From Thermopolyspora flexuosa (GTDB lineage: Bacteria > Actinomycetota > Actinomycetes > Streptosporangiales > Streptosporangiaceae), in contig NZ_VFPQ01000001.1 in assembly GCF_006716785.1 (NCBI RefSeq), positions 2,542,001-2,606,000 on the forward strand: 64,000 nt of DNA. Direction: 5' to 3'. The notes beneath the pieces were generated by a model, which did no database searches, had not been told where the DNA came from, and worked only from the letters and a program-made list of their open reading frames with translations. Positions 42,450 to 51,612 of the stretch are shown here, in pieces (position 1 is the first letter of the stretch; each line of letters opens with the position of its first letter). The position numbers were made by a program, and so were the translations under genes.

Positions 42450-42922
42450 CGCCCGCGCGCCCCGGGCGCCGATCTTTTCCCCCGCCCCTTCTCGCAGACG
42501 GGGGACTCACACCATCTATGTGATCTACGTTGTAAAGCCGCGGGCTGGACGCACTTCCCCCGTATCACGCATACCGCCCACACAAAAGGGAAAAGAAGCC
42601 CCAACCCGCAACCCGCCAGCGCGATCCGCCGCCCCACCTCGTCCCGGGGCATGACAGGCCGTGTACGGGGGAGCACTCCCTCCGTGACACCGCGGCCCGG
42701 CCTCGCGTGCCCGGCGGACGCCGTACCGGGCACGCGGGCGACAGTTCCGCGAGCGACGCGTCCCGAGGACCGGAAACAGGCGAAGGTGAGTCAGACAACG
42801 CGCGACCCGGCCGCAGCCCCGCCCTCCCCGTGCGGCCGCCCCGCCGGGCGCGCCCGGCCCACCCGGGCCCCGGGCGCCACATGCCCGTCCCGAGCGGGCC
42901 CGCGACGGGCGGAGGGCCGCCC
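42450..42922. other. Gene-free stretch before the mrp operon
   Basis: About 470 bases hold copy 3 of the TGATCTAC element (42521-42537) and presumably the mrp promoter. I see no separate gene. An open frame runs into mrpA from upstream, but the ribosome site favours the ATG at 42923. Confidence 0.55.
42521..42537 (+). repeat. Dispersed TGATCTAC-NNN-GTAAAG element, copy 3
   Basis: TGATCTAC-GTT-GTAAAG keeps both half-sites with a different spacer from copies 1 and 2. It is preceded by ATCTATG, a partial echo of the left half. It lies 72 bases after the kinase-like membrane protein and 386 before mrpA. Confidence 0.6.
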
Positions 42923-45802
42923 ATGACCGCGGCCCGCGCCGACGCGGTGCTCGTCCTGCTCGCGGCGCACGCGCTCGCCGCCGCGGCCGCCCCCGCCCTG
43001 GTACGCCTGCTCGGCCGCCGCGCCCTCTACGGCCTGGCCGCCGTCCCGGCCGCGGCCGGCGCCTGGGCGGCGGCGATCACCGGCCACATCGCCGCGGGCG
43101 GCGCCGTGTCCGGCGCCTGGCCGTGGGTGCCGCGGCTCGGCATGGAGATCGCGATCCACGTCGGCGCCCTCGGCTGGCTGATGGTGCTGCTCGTCGGCTG
43201 GATCGGCGCCCTCGTGCTCGCCTACAGCGCCCGCTACTTCACCCCCGGCGACCCGGGCCTGGGCCGTTTCGCCGGGGTGTTCGTCGCGTTCGCCGGGGCG
43301 ATGCTCGGCCTGGTCGCCTCCGACGACCTGCTCACCCTGTACGTGTTCTGGGAGCTCACCACCGTCTGCTCCTACCTGCTCATCGGCCACGACCCGATCC
43401 GGCGCGCCGGCCGCCGCGCGGCCATGCAGGCCCTGCTCGTCACCACCTTCGGCGGCCTGGCGATGCTCGGCGGGTTCGTCATGCTCGGCGCGCACGCCGG
43501 CACCTACCGCTGGACGCAGATCGCCACCACCCCGCCCGGCGGCGCCTACCTGACCGTCGCCCTGCTGCTCGTGCTGCTCGGCGCGCTGAGCAAGTCCGCG
43601 ATCTTCCCGTTCGGGTTCTGGCTGCCCGCCGCGATGGCCGCCCCCACCCCGGTGAGCGCCTACCTGCACGCGGCCGCCATGGTGAAGGCCGGGGTGTTCC
43701 TCGCCGCGCTGATGACCCCCGTCTTCGGCGGCGACGCCGCCTGGCGGTGGACGCTGCTCGCCGCCGGCGCGATCACCGTGCTGCTCGGCGGCTGGGCCGC
43801 GCTGCGGCAGAACGACCTCAAGCTCCTGCTCGCCTACGGCACGGTCAGCCAGCTCGGCCTGCTGATGGCCGCGTTCGGCGGCGGCACCCGCGACGCCGTG
43901 CTCGCCGGGGCCGCGATGCTGCTCGCCCACGCGCTGTTCAAGGCGTCGCTGTTCCTCGTCGTCGGCGTGATCGACACCGTCGCCGGCACCCGCGACCTGC
44001 GCCGCCTGAGCGGCCTCGGCCGCCGGGCCCCCGCCCTGCTCGTGATCGCCGCCCTCGCGGCCGCGTCGATGGCCGGGATCCCGCCCACCGCCGGGTTCGT
44101 CGCCAAGGAGGCGATCTTCGAGGCGCTGCTGCACGGCACCGCCGCCGACCGGGCCGTCCTCGCCTGCCTGGTGCTCGGCGCCGCGCTCACCGTCGCCTAC
44201 ACCCTCCGCCTGCTGTGGGGCGCCTTCGCCGCCAAACCCGGCGTGCCCGAGGCCAGGCCGCAGCCCGCCGGGTGGGTGTTCCTCGCCGCGCCCGCCCTGC
44301 TCGCCGCCGCGGGCCTCGCCGCCGGGGTGGCCGCCCCCGCGGCCGGGGCCGTCCTGGCCCGCTACGCCGACACCGCGCCCGGCCTCGGCCCCGGCTACCG
44401 GCTCGCGCTCTGGCACGGGCTCACCCCCGCGCTCGGGCTGTCCGTGCTCGGCCTGGCCGCCGGCGCGGGCCTGTTCGCGGTGTGGCTGCGCCGTACCCGC
44501 CCGGTCCGCCTCCGCCTGCCGGTCACCGGCGCCGACATGTTCGACCTGGTGGTGCGCTGGACGGGCCGCGCCGCCGTGGAGGTCACCGGCGCCACCCAGC
44601 GCGGCTCGCTGCCGTTCTACCTCGGCGTCATCCTCCTCGCGCTGGTGGCCGGCCCCGGCACGGCGCTGCTCACCGCCCTGCTCGACGGCCCACCGGCGCC
44701 GGTGCGCGTCTGGGACGTGCCGGTGCAGCCGCTCGTCGCCGTCATGGTGATCGCCGCCGCGGTGTTCGCCGCCCGCGCCAAGGTCCGGTTCACCGCGATG
44801 ATCCTCGTCGGGGTCTCCGGGTACGGCATCGCCGTGCTGTTCGTCCTGCACGGCGCCCCCGACCTGGCGCTGACCCAGTTCCTCGTGGAGACCGTCACGC
44901 TGGTGATGTTCGCCCTCGTGCTGCGCCACCTGCCCGCCCGGTTCTCCGAACGCCCCATCCCCGAGGTACGGCGGGCCCGGGTGGCGATCGGCGTCGCGGT
45001 CGGCGTGGTCGCGGCCGGCATGGCCTACGTGGCGGGCGGGGCACGGCGGGACCCGCCGGTGTCGGACGCCTACCCCGGCCCGGCGGTGACCTTCGGCGGC
45101 GGCGACAACATCGTCAACGTCACCCTCGTCGACATCCGCGCCTGGGACACGATGGGGGAGATCTCGGTGCTGGTCGTGGCCGCCACCGGCGTGGCGAGCC
45201 TCATCTACCGCCGGGCCGCCGCGCTGCGCCGCCGCGCCGCCGGGCCGGCCGCGCGGCTGCGGGAACAGGCGCCCGGGCAGTGGCTGCTCGCCGGCGCCAG
45301 CCCCGAGGCCCGCCGCCAGTCGATCATCCTGCAGGTGGTGACCCGGCTGCTGTTCCACACCATCGTGGTGTTCTCGGTCTTCCTGCTGTTCTCCGGCCAC
45401 GACGCGCCCGGCGGCGGCTTCGCCGCGGGCCTGGTGGCCGGGCTCGCCCTCGCCGTGCGCTACCTGGCCGGCGGGCGGACCGAGCTCAACCTCGCCGCCC
45501 CGGTCGGCGCGGGCGCGGTCCTCGGCGCCGGGCTGCTGGTCGCGGCCGGCACCGCGGTGGCGCCGATGGCGCTCGGCGGGCAGGTGCTGCAGAGCGCCGT
45601 GATCGACCTGCACCTGCCCGTGCTCGGCCAGGTCCACCTGGTCACCTCGACGTTCTTCGACGTCGGCGTCTACCTCATCGTCGTCGGGCTGATCCTCGAC
45701 ATCCTGCGCAGCCTCGGCGCCGAGATGGACCGCCTCGCCGACGAGACCCCCGGCGCCCCCTCGGGCACCGGCACCACCACCGGCGACCGGGAGGCGGCGT
45801 GA
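42923..45802 (+). CDS. mrpA: Na+/H+ antiporter subunit MrpA-MrpB fusion
   Basis: This 959-aa polytopic protein is the largest Mrp subunit, related to the NuoL/NuoM proton-pumping subunits of complex I. The antiporter-like part includes FWELTTVCSYLLIGHD, ALSKSAIFPFGFWLPAAM and NDLKLLLAYGTVSQLG. After an MnhA C-terminal part comes an MrpB domain (~800-935: FLLFSGHDAPGGGFAAGLVA and STFFDVGVYLIVVG). The length fits an A-B fusion, common in actinobacteria. GGAGGG lies 6 bases before the ATG. The complex exchanges Na+ for H+ and aids pH and salt tolerance. Confidence 0.95.
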   Translation: MTAARADAVLVLLAAHALAAAAAPALVRLLGRRALYGLAAVPAAAGAWAAAITGHIAAGGAVSGAWPWVPRLGMEIAIHVGALGWLMVLLVGWIGALVLAYSARYFTPGDPGLGRFAGVFVAFAGAMLGLVASDDLLTLYVFWELTTVCSYLLIGHDPIRRAGRRAAMQALLVTTFGGLAMLGGFVMLGAHAGTYRWTQIATTPPGGAYLTVALLLVLLGALSKSAIFPFGFWLPAAMAAPTPVSAYLHAAAMVKAGVFLAALMTPVFGGDAAWRWTLLAAGAITVLLGGWAALRQNDLKLLLAYGTVSQLGLLMAAFGGGTRDAVLAGAAMLLAHALFKASLFLVVGVIDTVAGTRDLRRLSGLGRRAPALLVIAALAAASMAGIPPTAGFVAKEAIFEALLHGTAADRAVLACLVLGAALTVAYTLRLLWGAFAAKPGVPEARPQPAGWVFLAAPALLAAAGLAAGVAAPAAGAVLARYADTAPGLGPGYRLALWHGLTPALGLSVLGLAAGAGLFAVWLRRTRPVRLRLPVTGADMFDLVVRWTGRAAVEVTGATQRGSLPFYLGVILLALVAGPGTALLTALLDGPPAPVRVWDVPVQPLVAVMVIAAAVFAARAKVRFTAMILVGVSGYGIAVLFVLHGAPDLALTQFLVETVTLVMFALVLRHLPARFSERPIPEVRRARVAIGVAVGVVAAGMAYVAGGARRDPPVSDAYPGPAVTFGGGDNIVNVTLVDIRAWDTMGEISVLVVAATGVASLIYRRAAALRRRAAGPAARLREQAPGQWLLAGASPEARRQSIILQVVTRLLFHTIVVFSVFLLFSGHDAPGGGFAAGLVAGLALAVRYLAGGRTELNLAAPVGAGAVLGAGLLVAAGTAVAPMALGGQVLQSAVIDLHLPVLGQVHLVTSTFFDVGVYLIVVGLILDILRSLGAEMDRLADETPGAPSGTGTTTGDREAA

Positions 45803-46251
45803 CGACCAACCTCGTGTACGTGATCACCGTCGGGGTGCTGATCGCCGCCGGGGTGACGATGCTGCTGGAACGCAGCCTCACCCGGGTGCTGATGGGCGTG
45901 ATCCTGTTCGGCAACGGCGTCAACCTGCTCATCCTCTCCGGCGGCCGCCTCGGCGCGCCCCCGATCGCCGGCAAGGACTCCGGCGAGCCGCTCGCCGACC
46001 CGCTGCCGCAGGCCATGATCCTCACCGCGATCGTGATCACGCTCGGGGTGAGCGCGTTCCTGCTCGCCATGGCCTACCGCAGCTGGCAGCTGGTCGGCCA
46101 CGACGAGGTCCGCGACGACGTCGAGGACCGCCGCATCGCCGGGCTCGCCGCCCGCGACCAGGGCCTCGACACCGGGGACGGCGACGTCCCGGCCGGCCGT
46201 ACCGGGGACGACCGCGACCGGGACGGCCGTGACGGGCCGGAGGCGCCATGA
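45799..46251 (+). CDS. mrpC: Na+/H+ antiporter subunit MrpC
   Basis: This 150-aa NuoK-like subunit has three membrane helices: LVYVITVGVLIAAGVTMLL, LMGVILFGNGVNLLIL and PLPQAMILTAIVITLGVSAFLL. The last two match the MnhC/NuoK signature. It carries a ~50-residue charged Asp/Arg-rich cytoplasmic tail. The GTG start overlaps the mrpA stop (GTGA). Confidence 0.94.
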   Translation: MTTNLVYVITVGVLIAAGVTMLLERSLTRVLMGVILFGNGVNLLILSGGRLGAPPIAGKDSGEPLADPLPQAMILTAIVITLGVSAFLLAMAYRSWQLVGHDEVRDDVEDRRIAGLAARDQGLDTGDGDVPAGRTGDDRDRDGRDGPEAP

Positions 46252-47822
46252 CCGCCCTGGTGCCGATGCCGGTGATCATGCCGCTGCTCGCGGCCGCGCT
46301 CGCCCTGCTGCTCGGCCGCCGCCCGCGGCTGCAGCGCGCGGTCAGCGTCGCCGTGCTCGGCGCCGTCCTGGCCGTCGCCGCCGCGCTGCTCGTGCTCACC
46401 TCCCGGCACGGGCCGCTCGTCGTCGAGGTCGGCGGCTGGGCGGCGCCGCTCGGCATCGTGCTCGTCGCCGACCGGCTCGCCGCGCTCATGCTCGTGGTCT
46501 CCGCCACGGTCACCCTCGCCGTGCTCGTCTACTCGATCGGGCAGGGCATGGCCGACGGCGAGGAGGAGGCCCCGCTGTCGGTGTACCACCCCACCTACCT
46601 GATCCTCGCCGCCGGGGTGGCGAACGCGTTCCTCGCCGGAGACCTGTTCAACCTCTACGTCGGCTTCGAGATCCTGCTGGTGGCGAGCTACGTGCTGCTC
46701 ACCCTCGGCGGCACCGAGACCCGCGTGCTGCTCGGCACCACCTACGTGGTGGTGAGCCTGCTCTCCTCGCTGGTCTTCCTCACCGGGCTCGGCCTGGTCT
46801 ACGCCGCCACCGGCACCCTCAACCTCGCCCAGCTCGCCGGCCGTCTCGACGCCCTGCCCGAGAACGTCCGGCTGATCCTGCAGGCCGTGCTGCTGCTCGC
46901 CTTCGGCATCAAGGCCGCGGTGTTCCCGCTGTCGGCATGGCTGCCCGACAGCTACCCCACCGCCCCCGCCCCGGTGACCGCGGTGTTCGCCGGGCTGCTC
47001 ACCAAGGTCGGCGTGTACGCGATCATCCGCGCCGAGACCCTGCTGTTCCCCGGCGGGCCGGTCACCGGGCTGCTGCTGGTGCTCGCGCTGCTCACCATGC
47101 TCGTCGGCATCCTCGGCGCGGTCGCCCAGTCCCGCATCAAGCGGCTGCTGTCGTTCACCCTGGTCAGCCACATCGGGTTCATGCTGTTCGGGATCGGCCT
47201 GGCCGGGCCGCCCGGCCTGTCGGCCGCGATCTTCTACGCGGTCCACCACATCGTCATCCAGACCACCCTCTTCCTCGCCGCCGGTCTCGTCGAGCGGCGC
47301 GGCGGCACCACCGACATGGACCGGCTGGGCGGGCTCGCCCGCATCTCGCCGCTGCTCGGGGTGGTGTTCCTGGTGCCCGCGCTCAACCTCGCCGGCATCC
47401 CGCCGTTCTCCGGCTTCCTCGGCAAGGTCGGGCTGCTGCAGGCCGGGGCCGCCGACGGCAGCCCGCTCGCCTGGACGCTCGTCGCCGGCGGACTGCTCAC
47501 CAGCCTGCTCACGCTGTACGCGGTGGCCCGGGTGTGGGACCGGGTGTTCTGGCGCGCCCCGCACGCGGAGATGCCCGGCCCGGACGACACCATGCACACC
47601 GTGCGGGCCCGGGCGGGGCGCGAGCCGTACCCGGACAGCGCCGGCCACGCGGGCGCCATGCTGCCCCGCCTGATGGTCGGGCCCACCGTCGCGCTCACCG
47701 TGCTCAGCGTGGCGCTCACCGCCGCGGCCGGGCCGCTGTTCGAGCTCAGCGGCGCCGCGGCCGCCGACCTGCTGGAACGCGTGCCGTACGTGCGCGCGGT
47801 CTTCCCCGAGGGGGTGCCGTGA
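46248..47822 (+). CDS. mrpD: Na+/H+ antiporter subunit MrpD
   Basis: This 524-aa NuoN-like subunit has about fourteen membrane helices. Family marks are LFNLYVGFEILLVASYVLL (with the key Glu), FGIKAAVFPLSAWLPDSYPTAP (with the key Lys) and SRIKRLLSFTLVSHIGFMLFG. The hydrophilic loop EMPGPDDTMHTVRARAG near the end is typical of MrpD. ATG overlaps the mrpC stop. Confidence 0.95.
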   Translation: MTALVPMPVIMPLLAAALALLLGRRPRLQRAVSVAVLGAVLAVAAALLVLTSRHGPLVVEVGGWAAPLGIVLVADRLAALMLVVSATVTLAVLVYSIGQGMADGEEEAPLSVYHPTYLILAAGVANAFLAGDLFNLYVGFEILLVASYVLLTLGGTETRVLLGTTYVVVSLLSSLVFLTGLGLVYAATGTLNLAQLAGRLDALPENVRLILQAVLLLAFGIKAAVFPLSAWLPDSYPTAPAPVTAVFAGLLTKVGVYAIIRAETLLFPGGPVTGLLLVLALLTMLVGILGAVAQSRIKRLLSFTLVSHIGFMLFGIGLAGPPGLSAAIFYAVHHIVIQTTLFLAAGLVERRGGTTDMDRLGGLARISPLLGVVFLVPALNLAGIPPFSGFLGKVGLLQAGAADGSPLAWTLVAGGLLTSLLTLYAVARVWDRVFWRAPHAEMPGPDDTMHTVRARAGREPYPDSAGHAGAMLPRLMVGPTVALTVLSVALTAAAGPLFELSGAAAADLLERVPYVRAVFPEGVP

Positions 47823-48505
47823 CCGGAAACGCGCACACGCCGAACGGGCCCCCGCCGCCCGGCGGCCGGATGCCGGCGACCGGGCCGGAGGGGGAGCGGC
47901 CGCCGCTGACCCGGCGCGACCGGCGCCGCAACCGGATCATCGCGCTCACCGCCCTGGTGCTGGTGTGGTGCCTGCTGTGGGGACAGTTCTCCTGGGCGAA
48001 CATCATCGGCGGCCTGGCGCTCGCGCTCGCCGTGCTCGCCGTGTTCCCGCTGCCGCCGGTCACCTTCGCCGGGCGCATCCACCCGCTGGGGCTGGCCCGG
48101 TTCACGCTGCGGTTCCTGCGCGACCTGGTCGTCTCCAGCGTCCAGGTCGCGGTGCTGGCGTTCCGGTTCGGGCACCTGCCGCGCAGCGCGATCATCGCCG
48201 TCGCCCCCCGGATCCGGTCCGACCTCAACCTCACCCTCACCGGGATCGCGCTGTCGCTGATCCCCGGCAGCCTCGTCATCGAGGTCGACCGGCGCGCGGG
48301 CGTGCTCTACGTCCACGCCCTCGGGCTGCGCGACGCCGACGAGGTCGAGCGGTTCCGCCGCAGCGTGCTCGACCTGGAGGCCCGGATCATCGGCGCCGTC
48401 GGCTCGACGGAGGAGCGGCGCGTCATCGCCGCGGCGCGGGGCACCTACCCACCGCCGCCGCTCCCGCCGACACCACCCGCCGCCGGAAAGGACCCAACGG
48501 CATGA
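47819..48505 (+). CDS. mrpE: Na+/H+ antiporter subunit MrpE
   Basis: This 228-aa protein has a hydrophilic N-terminal ~40 residues (Pro/Gly/Arg-rich), then two close membrane helices (IALTALVLVWCLLWG and IIGGLALALAVLAVFPLP). The conserved MnhE domain follows: FLRDLVVSSVQVAVLAF, LTLTGIALSLIPGSLVIEVDR and LYVHALG. It overlaps both neighbours. MrpE is needed for full complex assembly. Confidence 0.93.
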   Translation: MTGNAHTPNGPPPPGGRMPATGPEGERPPLTRRDRRRNRIIALTALVLVWCLLWGQFSWANIIGGLALALAVLAVFPLPPVTFAGRIHPLGLARFTLRFLRDLVVSSVQVAVLAFRFGHLPRSAIIAVAPRIRSDLNLTLTGIALSLIPGSLVIEVDRRAGVLYVHALGLRDADEVERFRRSVLDLEARIIGAVGSTEERRVIAAARGTYPPPPLPPTPPAAGKDPTA

Positions 48506-48813
48506 CCGTCGTCATCATCGCCGTCACCGTGCTGTTCGCCGCCGCCGGGATCCTCGCGCTGACCCGGATCATCCGCGGCCCCTCGGTGCTCGACCGGATC
48601 GTCGCCACCGACGTGCTGCTCGCTACCATCGTCGCCGCGATCGCCGCCGAGGCCGCCTACACCGGCGACGCCACCGCGCTGCCGGTGCTGGTGGTGCTGT
48701 CCATCCTCGGCTTCACCGGGTCGGTGAGCGTGTCCCGGTTCGCCACCCGCCGCCGCGGGGACGGCGACGCGCCACGCCCGCCGCTGCGCAGGGGAGGCAC
48801 CGATGAGCGTTGA
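48502..48813 (+). CDS. mrpF: Na+/H+ antiporter subunit MrpF
   Basis: This 103-aa subunit has three helices: VVIIAVTVLFAAAGILALTRI, VATDVLLATIVAAIAAEA and LPVLVVLSILGFTGSVSVSRF. The RGPSVLDRIVATD loop between helices 1 and 2 is the MnhF signature. It overlaps mrpG by 11 bases. Confidence 0.93.
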   Translation: MTVVIIAVTVLFAAAGILALTRIIRGPSVLDRIVATDVLLATIVAAIAAEAAYTGDATALPVLVVLSILGFTGSVSVSRFATRRRGDGDAPRPPLRRGGTDER

Positions 48814-49183
48814 GGCGATCATCGACGTCGTCGTCGGGGTCTGCCTGATCGGCGGCGCGCTGCTGTGCCTGTCGGCCGGGGTCGCCCTGCTGCGGTTCCC
48901 CGACCTGATGTCGCGGATGCACGCGGCGACCAAGCCGCAGACGCTCGGGCTGCTGCTGGTGCTGCTCGGCTGCGCGCTGCGGCTGCGCACCCGGGAGGAC
49001 GTCACCACGCTGGTGCTGATCGCGCTGTTCCAGCTCGGCACCTCGCCGGTGGCGGCGCACATGGTGGGCCGGGCCGGTTATCGCGGCCGCCTGGTGCGCA
49101 CCGATCTGCTGGTCACCGACGAGCTGAAGGCCGAGGCCGACCGCGTGGGCCGGGAGAACGGGGAACGCGACCCGGCCACCTGA
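48803..49183 (+). CDS. mrpG: Na+/H+ antiporter subunit MrpG
   Basis: This 126-aa last subunit has three helices and the PhaG/MnhG motif LLRFPDLMSRMHAATKPQTLG. A cytoplasmic tail (DELKAEADRVGRENGERDPAT) follows. It completes an operon in the order AB-C-D-E-F-G with overlapping joints, so all Mrp activities are present. Confidence 0.94.
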   Translation: MSVEAIIDVVVGVCLIGGALLCLSAGVALLRFPDLMSRMHAATKPQTLGLLLVLLGCALRLRTREDVTTLVLIALFQLGTSPVAAHMVGRAGYRGRLVRTDLLVTDELKAEADRVGRENGERDPAT

Positions 49184-49511
49184 CCCCGGGCGGTGCGGTC
49201 GGATCGCGCAGCGGGGCAGGGGAGTGCGCTCCCGGAGGAATGCGGACGAGGGGATTGCCCGGGGTGCGTGATGCCGCGGCGAGGTGAGCGCGGACGGCGG
49301 GTGACGTGCGGTGACCGGTTCTGTTGTCGGGGGTTTGGACATCTAGTGATCTACGCTGTAAAGGTCGCCGGTTGTGTGTTCCGAACACCCGGCTCTCACC
49401 CCACCGAACCATCCCCTCCATCGCCCACAGGGTGACCGCCGACACCCGCACCGTCGCCGTCCTTTTCCGCATCCGCTGACGCCTGACGGCGCGAGCGCGC
49501 GGCGATGCCGG
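49184..49511. other. Gene-free stretch between mrpG and the DeoR-type gene
   Basis: About 330 bases between convergent gene ends contain copy 4 of the TGATCTAC element. No gene or clear terminator is visible. Because both neighbours end here, the element cannot be their promoter. Confidence 0.55.
49347..49363 (+). repeat. Dispersed TGATCTAC-NNN-GTAAAG element, copy 4
   Basis: TGATCTAC-GCT-GTAAAG is preceded by ATCTAG, again echoing the left half, and followed by GTCGCCGGTT; copy 1 is followed by a similar CGCCGGTT. Confidence 0.6.
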
Positions 49512-50261
49512 TCAGACGACGTGGACGCTCACGTCCGCATCGGTCAGGGCTTCGTGTTCCTCTTTGGGGATGCCCTCGTCGGTGACCACGACGTCGAGCC
49601 GGTCGATCGGGCAGACCGCGCCGAACGCGGTACGGGTGAACTTCGCCGAGTCGGTCGCGGCCACCACCCGCCGGGCGGAGTCGATCGCGGCCTGTTTGAT
49701 CGCGACCTCCGACAGGTCGTGAGCGGTCAGGCCGTGCGCCGACGACAGGGCGCAACAGCCGATCACCGCGGTGTCGAACCGCAGGGACCGGATCGTCTTC
49801 TCGGTCAGCGGGCCGACGAAGTCGAGCTCGCCGGGCCGTACCTCGCCGCCGGGCAGCACGAGGCGGATCCGTGGCGCGCCGGCCAGCTCGCGCGCGGCGT
49901 GCAGGGACAGCGGGACCACGGTGAGCCTCCGGTCGCGCAGCGCGCGGGCGACCTCCAGGGCCGTGGTGCCGCTGTCGAGCAGCACCGCCTCGCCGTCGGC
50001 GATCAGGTCGGCGACCTCGGCGGCGATACGGCGTTTCTCCTCCACCGCCTGCAGCTCGCGCACGGTGAACGGCGGCTCCTCGCCGCGCAGCAGCAGGCTG
50101 AGCGCCCCGCCGCGGATGCGCCGCACCACGCCCTGCCGGGCCAGGTCGTCCAGGTCGCGCCGGATCGTCATCTCGGACACGCCGTACCGCGCGGCCAGCT
50201 CGGCGACCGACACCTGGTCGCGGGTGCGCAGCGTGTCCATGATGGCCCGCAATCGATCCAT
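49512..50261 (-). CDS. DeoR-family transcriptional regulator
   Basis: This 249-aa repressor has the DeoR HTH (VSVAELAARYGVSEMTIRRDLDDLARQGVVRRIRGG, the family pattern over ~17-52). The sugar-phosphate sensor domain follows, with LLDSGTTALEVARAL and FDTAVIGCCALSSAHGLTAHDL. Such proteins respond to phosphorylated sugars or polyols. No sugar genes adjoin, so the effector is unknown. A perfect palindrome abuts the ATG. No ribosome site precedes this ATG; an upstream in-frame TTG also lacks one. Confidence 0.92.
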   Translation of the reverse strand: MDRLRAIMDTLRTRDQVSVAELAARYGVSEMTIRRDLDDLARQGVVRRIRGGALSLLLRGEEPPFTVRELQAVEEKRRIAAEVADLIADGEAVLLDSGTTALEVARALRDRRLTVVPLSLHAARELAGAPRIRLVLPGGEVRPGELDFVGPLTEKTIRSLRFDTAVIGCCALSSAHGLTAHDLSEVAIKQAAIDSARRVVAATDSAKFTRTAFGAVCPIDRLDVVVTDEGIPKEEHEALTDADVSVHVV

Positions 50262-50278
50262 GTGTTCATATGAACACA
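50261..50278. promoter_or_regulatory. Perfect 18-bp palindrome at the deoR-type start (operator)
   Basis: TGTGTTCATATGAACACA reads the same on both strands and includes the first base of the DeoR-type gene's ATG. It also lies 55 bases before the divergent WYL gene, so one bound repressor could affect both. Confidence 0.7.
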
Positions 50279-50332
50279 CGTCATGTTCGCTCGGCAAGGT
50301 CCGTGGCGGGCGGCGGGGGCGAGAATGAGGGT

Positions 50333-51379
50333 ATGCGCGCGAGCCGGTTGCTCTCCCTGTTGCTGCTGCTCCAGTCCCGGGGGCGGATGACCGCCGGCGA
50401 GCTCGCCGAGGAGCTCGAGGTGTCGGTGCGCACCGTGTACCGGGACGTGGAGGCGCTGTCGGCGGCAGGGGTGCCGGTGTACGCCGAACGCGGCCCGGCC
50501 GGCGGGTACCGGCTGCTCGACGGCTACCGCACCCGGCTCACCGGGCTGACCGCCGAGGAGGCGGCGTCGCTGTTCCTCGCCGGGCTGCCCGGACCGGCCG
50601 CCGAGCTGGGCCGCAGCGAGGTCGCCGCGGCCGCGGAGCTGAAGCTGCTCGCCGCCCTGCCACCCGAGCCGCGATCCCAGGCGCGGCGCATGCGCGAACG
50701 GCTCCACTTCGACGTGCACGGCTGGTACCAGGCGGGCGGCTCGCGGTTCCTCGGGGAGGTGGCCGACGCGGTCTGGGAGCAGCGGCCGCTGCACATCACC
50801 TACCGGCGGTGGGGGCCCGCCATCGTCGAGCGGGTGATCCACCCGCACGGGCTCGTGCTGAAGGCCGGGACCTGGTATCTGGTCGCGTGCGCCGTACCCG
50901 AGGCCGGCGGCGGGCAGGGCGAGGAGGTGTCCGGCCCGGACGGCGGGGGAGCGGACGATGCCGGCCGGGCGGGCGGCATGCGCACCTACCGGGTGGACCG
51001 CATCGACGCGCTGAAGGTGCTCGACGGCCACTTCGAGCGGGTCCCGGGGTTCGATCTGGCCGCGTACTGGCGGGACTGGTCGGCGGACTTCCTCGAGCGC
51101 TTGTACCGGGAGGAGGCGGTCATCCGCATCGCCCCCGACGGCGTTCCGCTGCTGCGGGTGACCATCGGGCCCGTGGCCACCGACGCCGCGCTCGCCACGG
51201 CCGAACCGCCGGACGCCGACGGCTGGATCCGGATGCGGCTGCCGGTGGAGTCGCTGCGGCATGCCTGCTGGCAGCTCATGCGCCTGGGCGCCTCGGTCGA
51301 GGTGCTGGAGCCGCCCGAGCTGCGCGCCACGATGATCCGGACGCTCCGCGAGATGTCCGCGCTGTACGGCCGGTCCTGA
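50333..51379 (+). CDS. WYL-domain transcriptional regulator
   Basis: This 348-aa protein has an N-terminal HTH_11/DeoR-like domain (RLLSLLLLLQSRGRMTAGELAEELEVSVRTVYRDVEAL, over ~5-42) with YAERGPAGGYRLL. The WYL domain follows (~135-250; the motif reads LKAGTWYLVACAV), then a WCX-type C-terminal part. WYL proteins bind nucleic acids or nucleotides and control stress or DNA-damage genes. It is divergent from the DeoR-type gene. Confidence 0.93.
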   Translation: MRASRLLSLLLLLQSRGRMTAGELAEELEVSVRTVYRDVEALSAAGVPVYAERGPAGGYRLLDGYRTRLTGLTAEEAASLFLAGLPGPAAELGRSEVAAAAELKLLAALPPEPRSQARRMRERLHFDVHGWYQAGGSRFLGEVADAVWEQRPLHITYRRWGPAIVERVIHPHGLVLKAGTWYLVACAVPEAGGGQGEEVSGPDGGGADDAGRAGGMRTYRVDRIDALKVLDGHFERVPGFDLAAYWRDWSADFLERLYREEAVIRIAPDGVPLLRVTIGPVATDAALATAEPPDADGWIRMRLPVESLRHACWQLMRLGASVEVLEPPELRATMIRTLREMSALYGRS

Positions 51380-51612
51380 TCGCCTCCATGCCGCCGGGCG
51401 CGGCGGGTACCCGCGCAGCCACCGTGCCCGGCCACGTTGCCGCGCGGCCGGTGACCGGTTCGTGCGGGTATGTGGGCGTGAGGCCACCGGTGACGGCTTC
51501 GGGTTCGGCCGGGGCGTGGCCGCCGACCGGGTACGGCACACGCGCCCCAGGCCGGCCGGGGCGGCGAATAAATCCGTTGCCGCCGGGAGCGGGCGGGGGC
51601 GAGTATGCGCAG

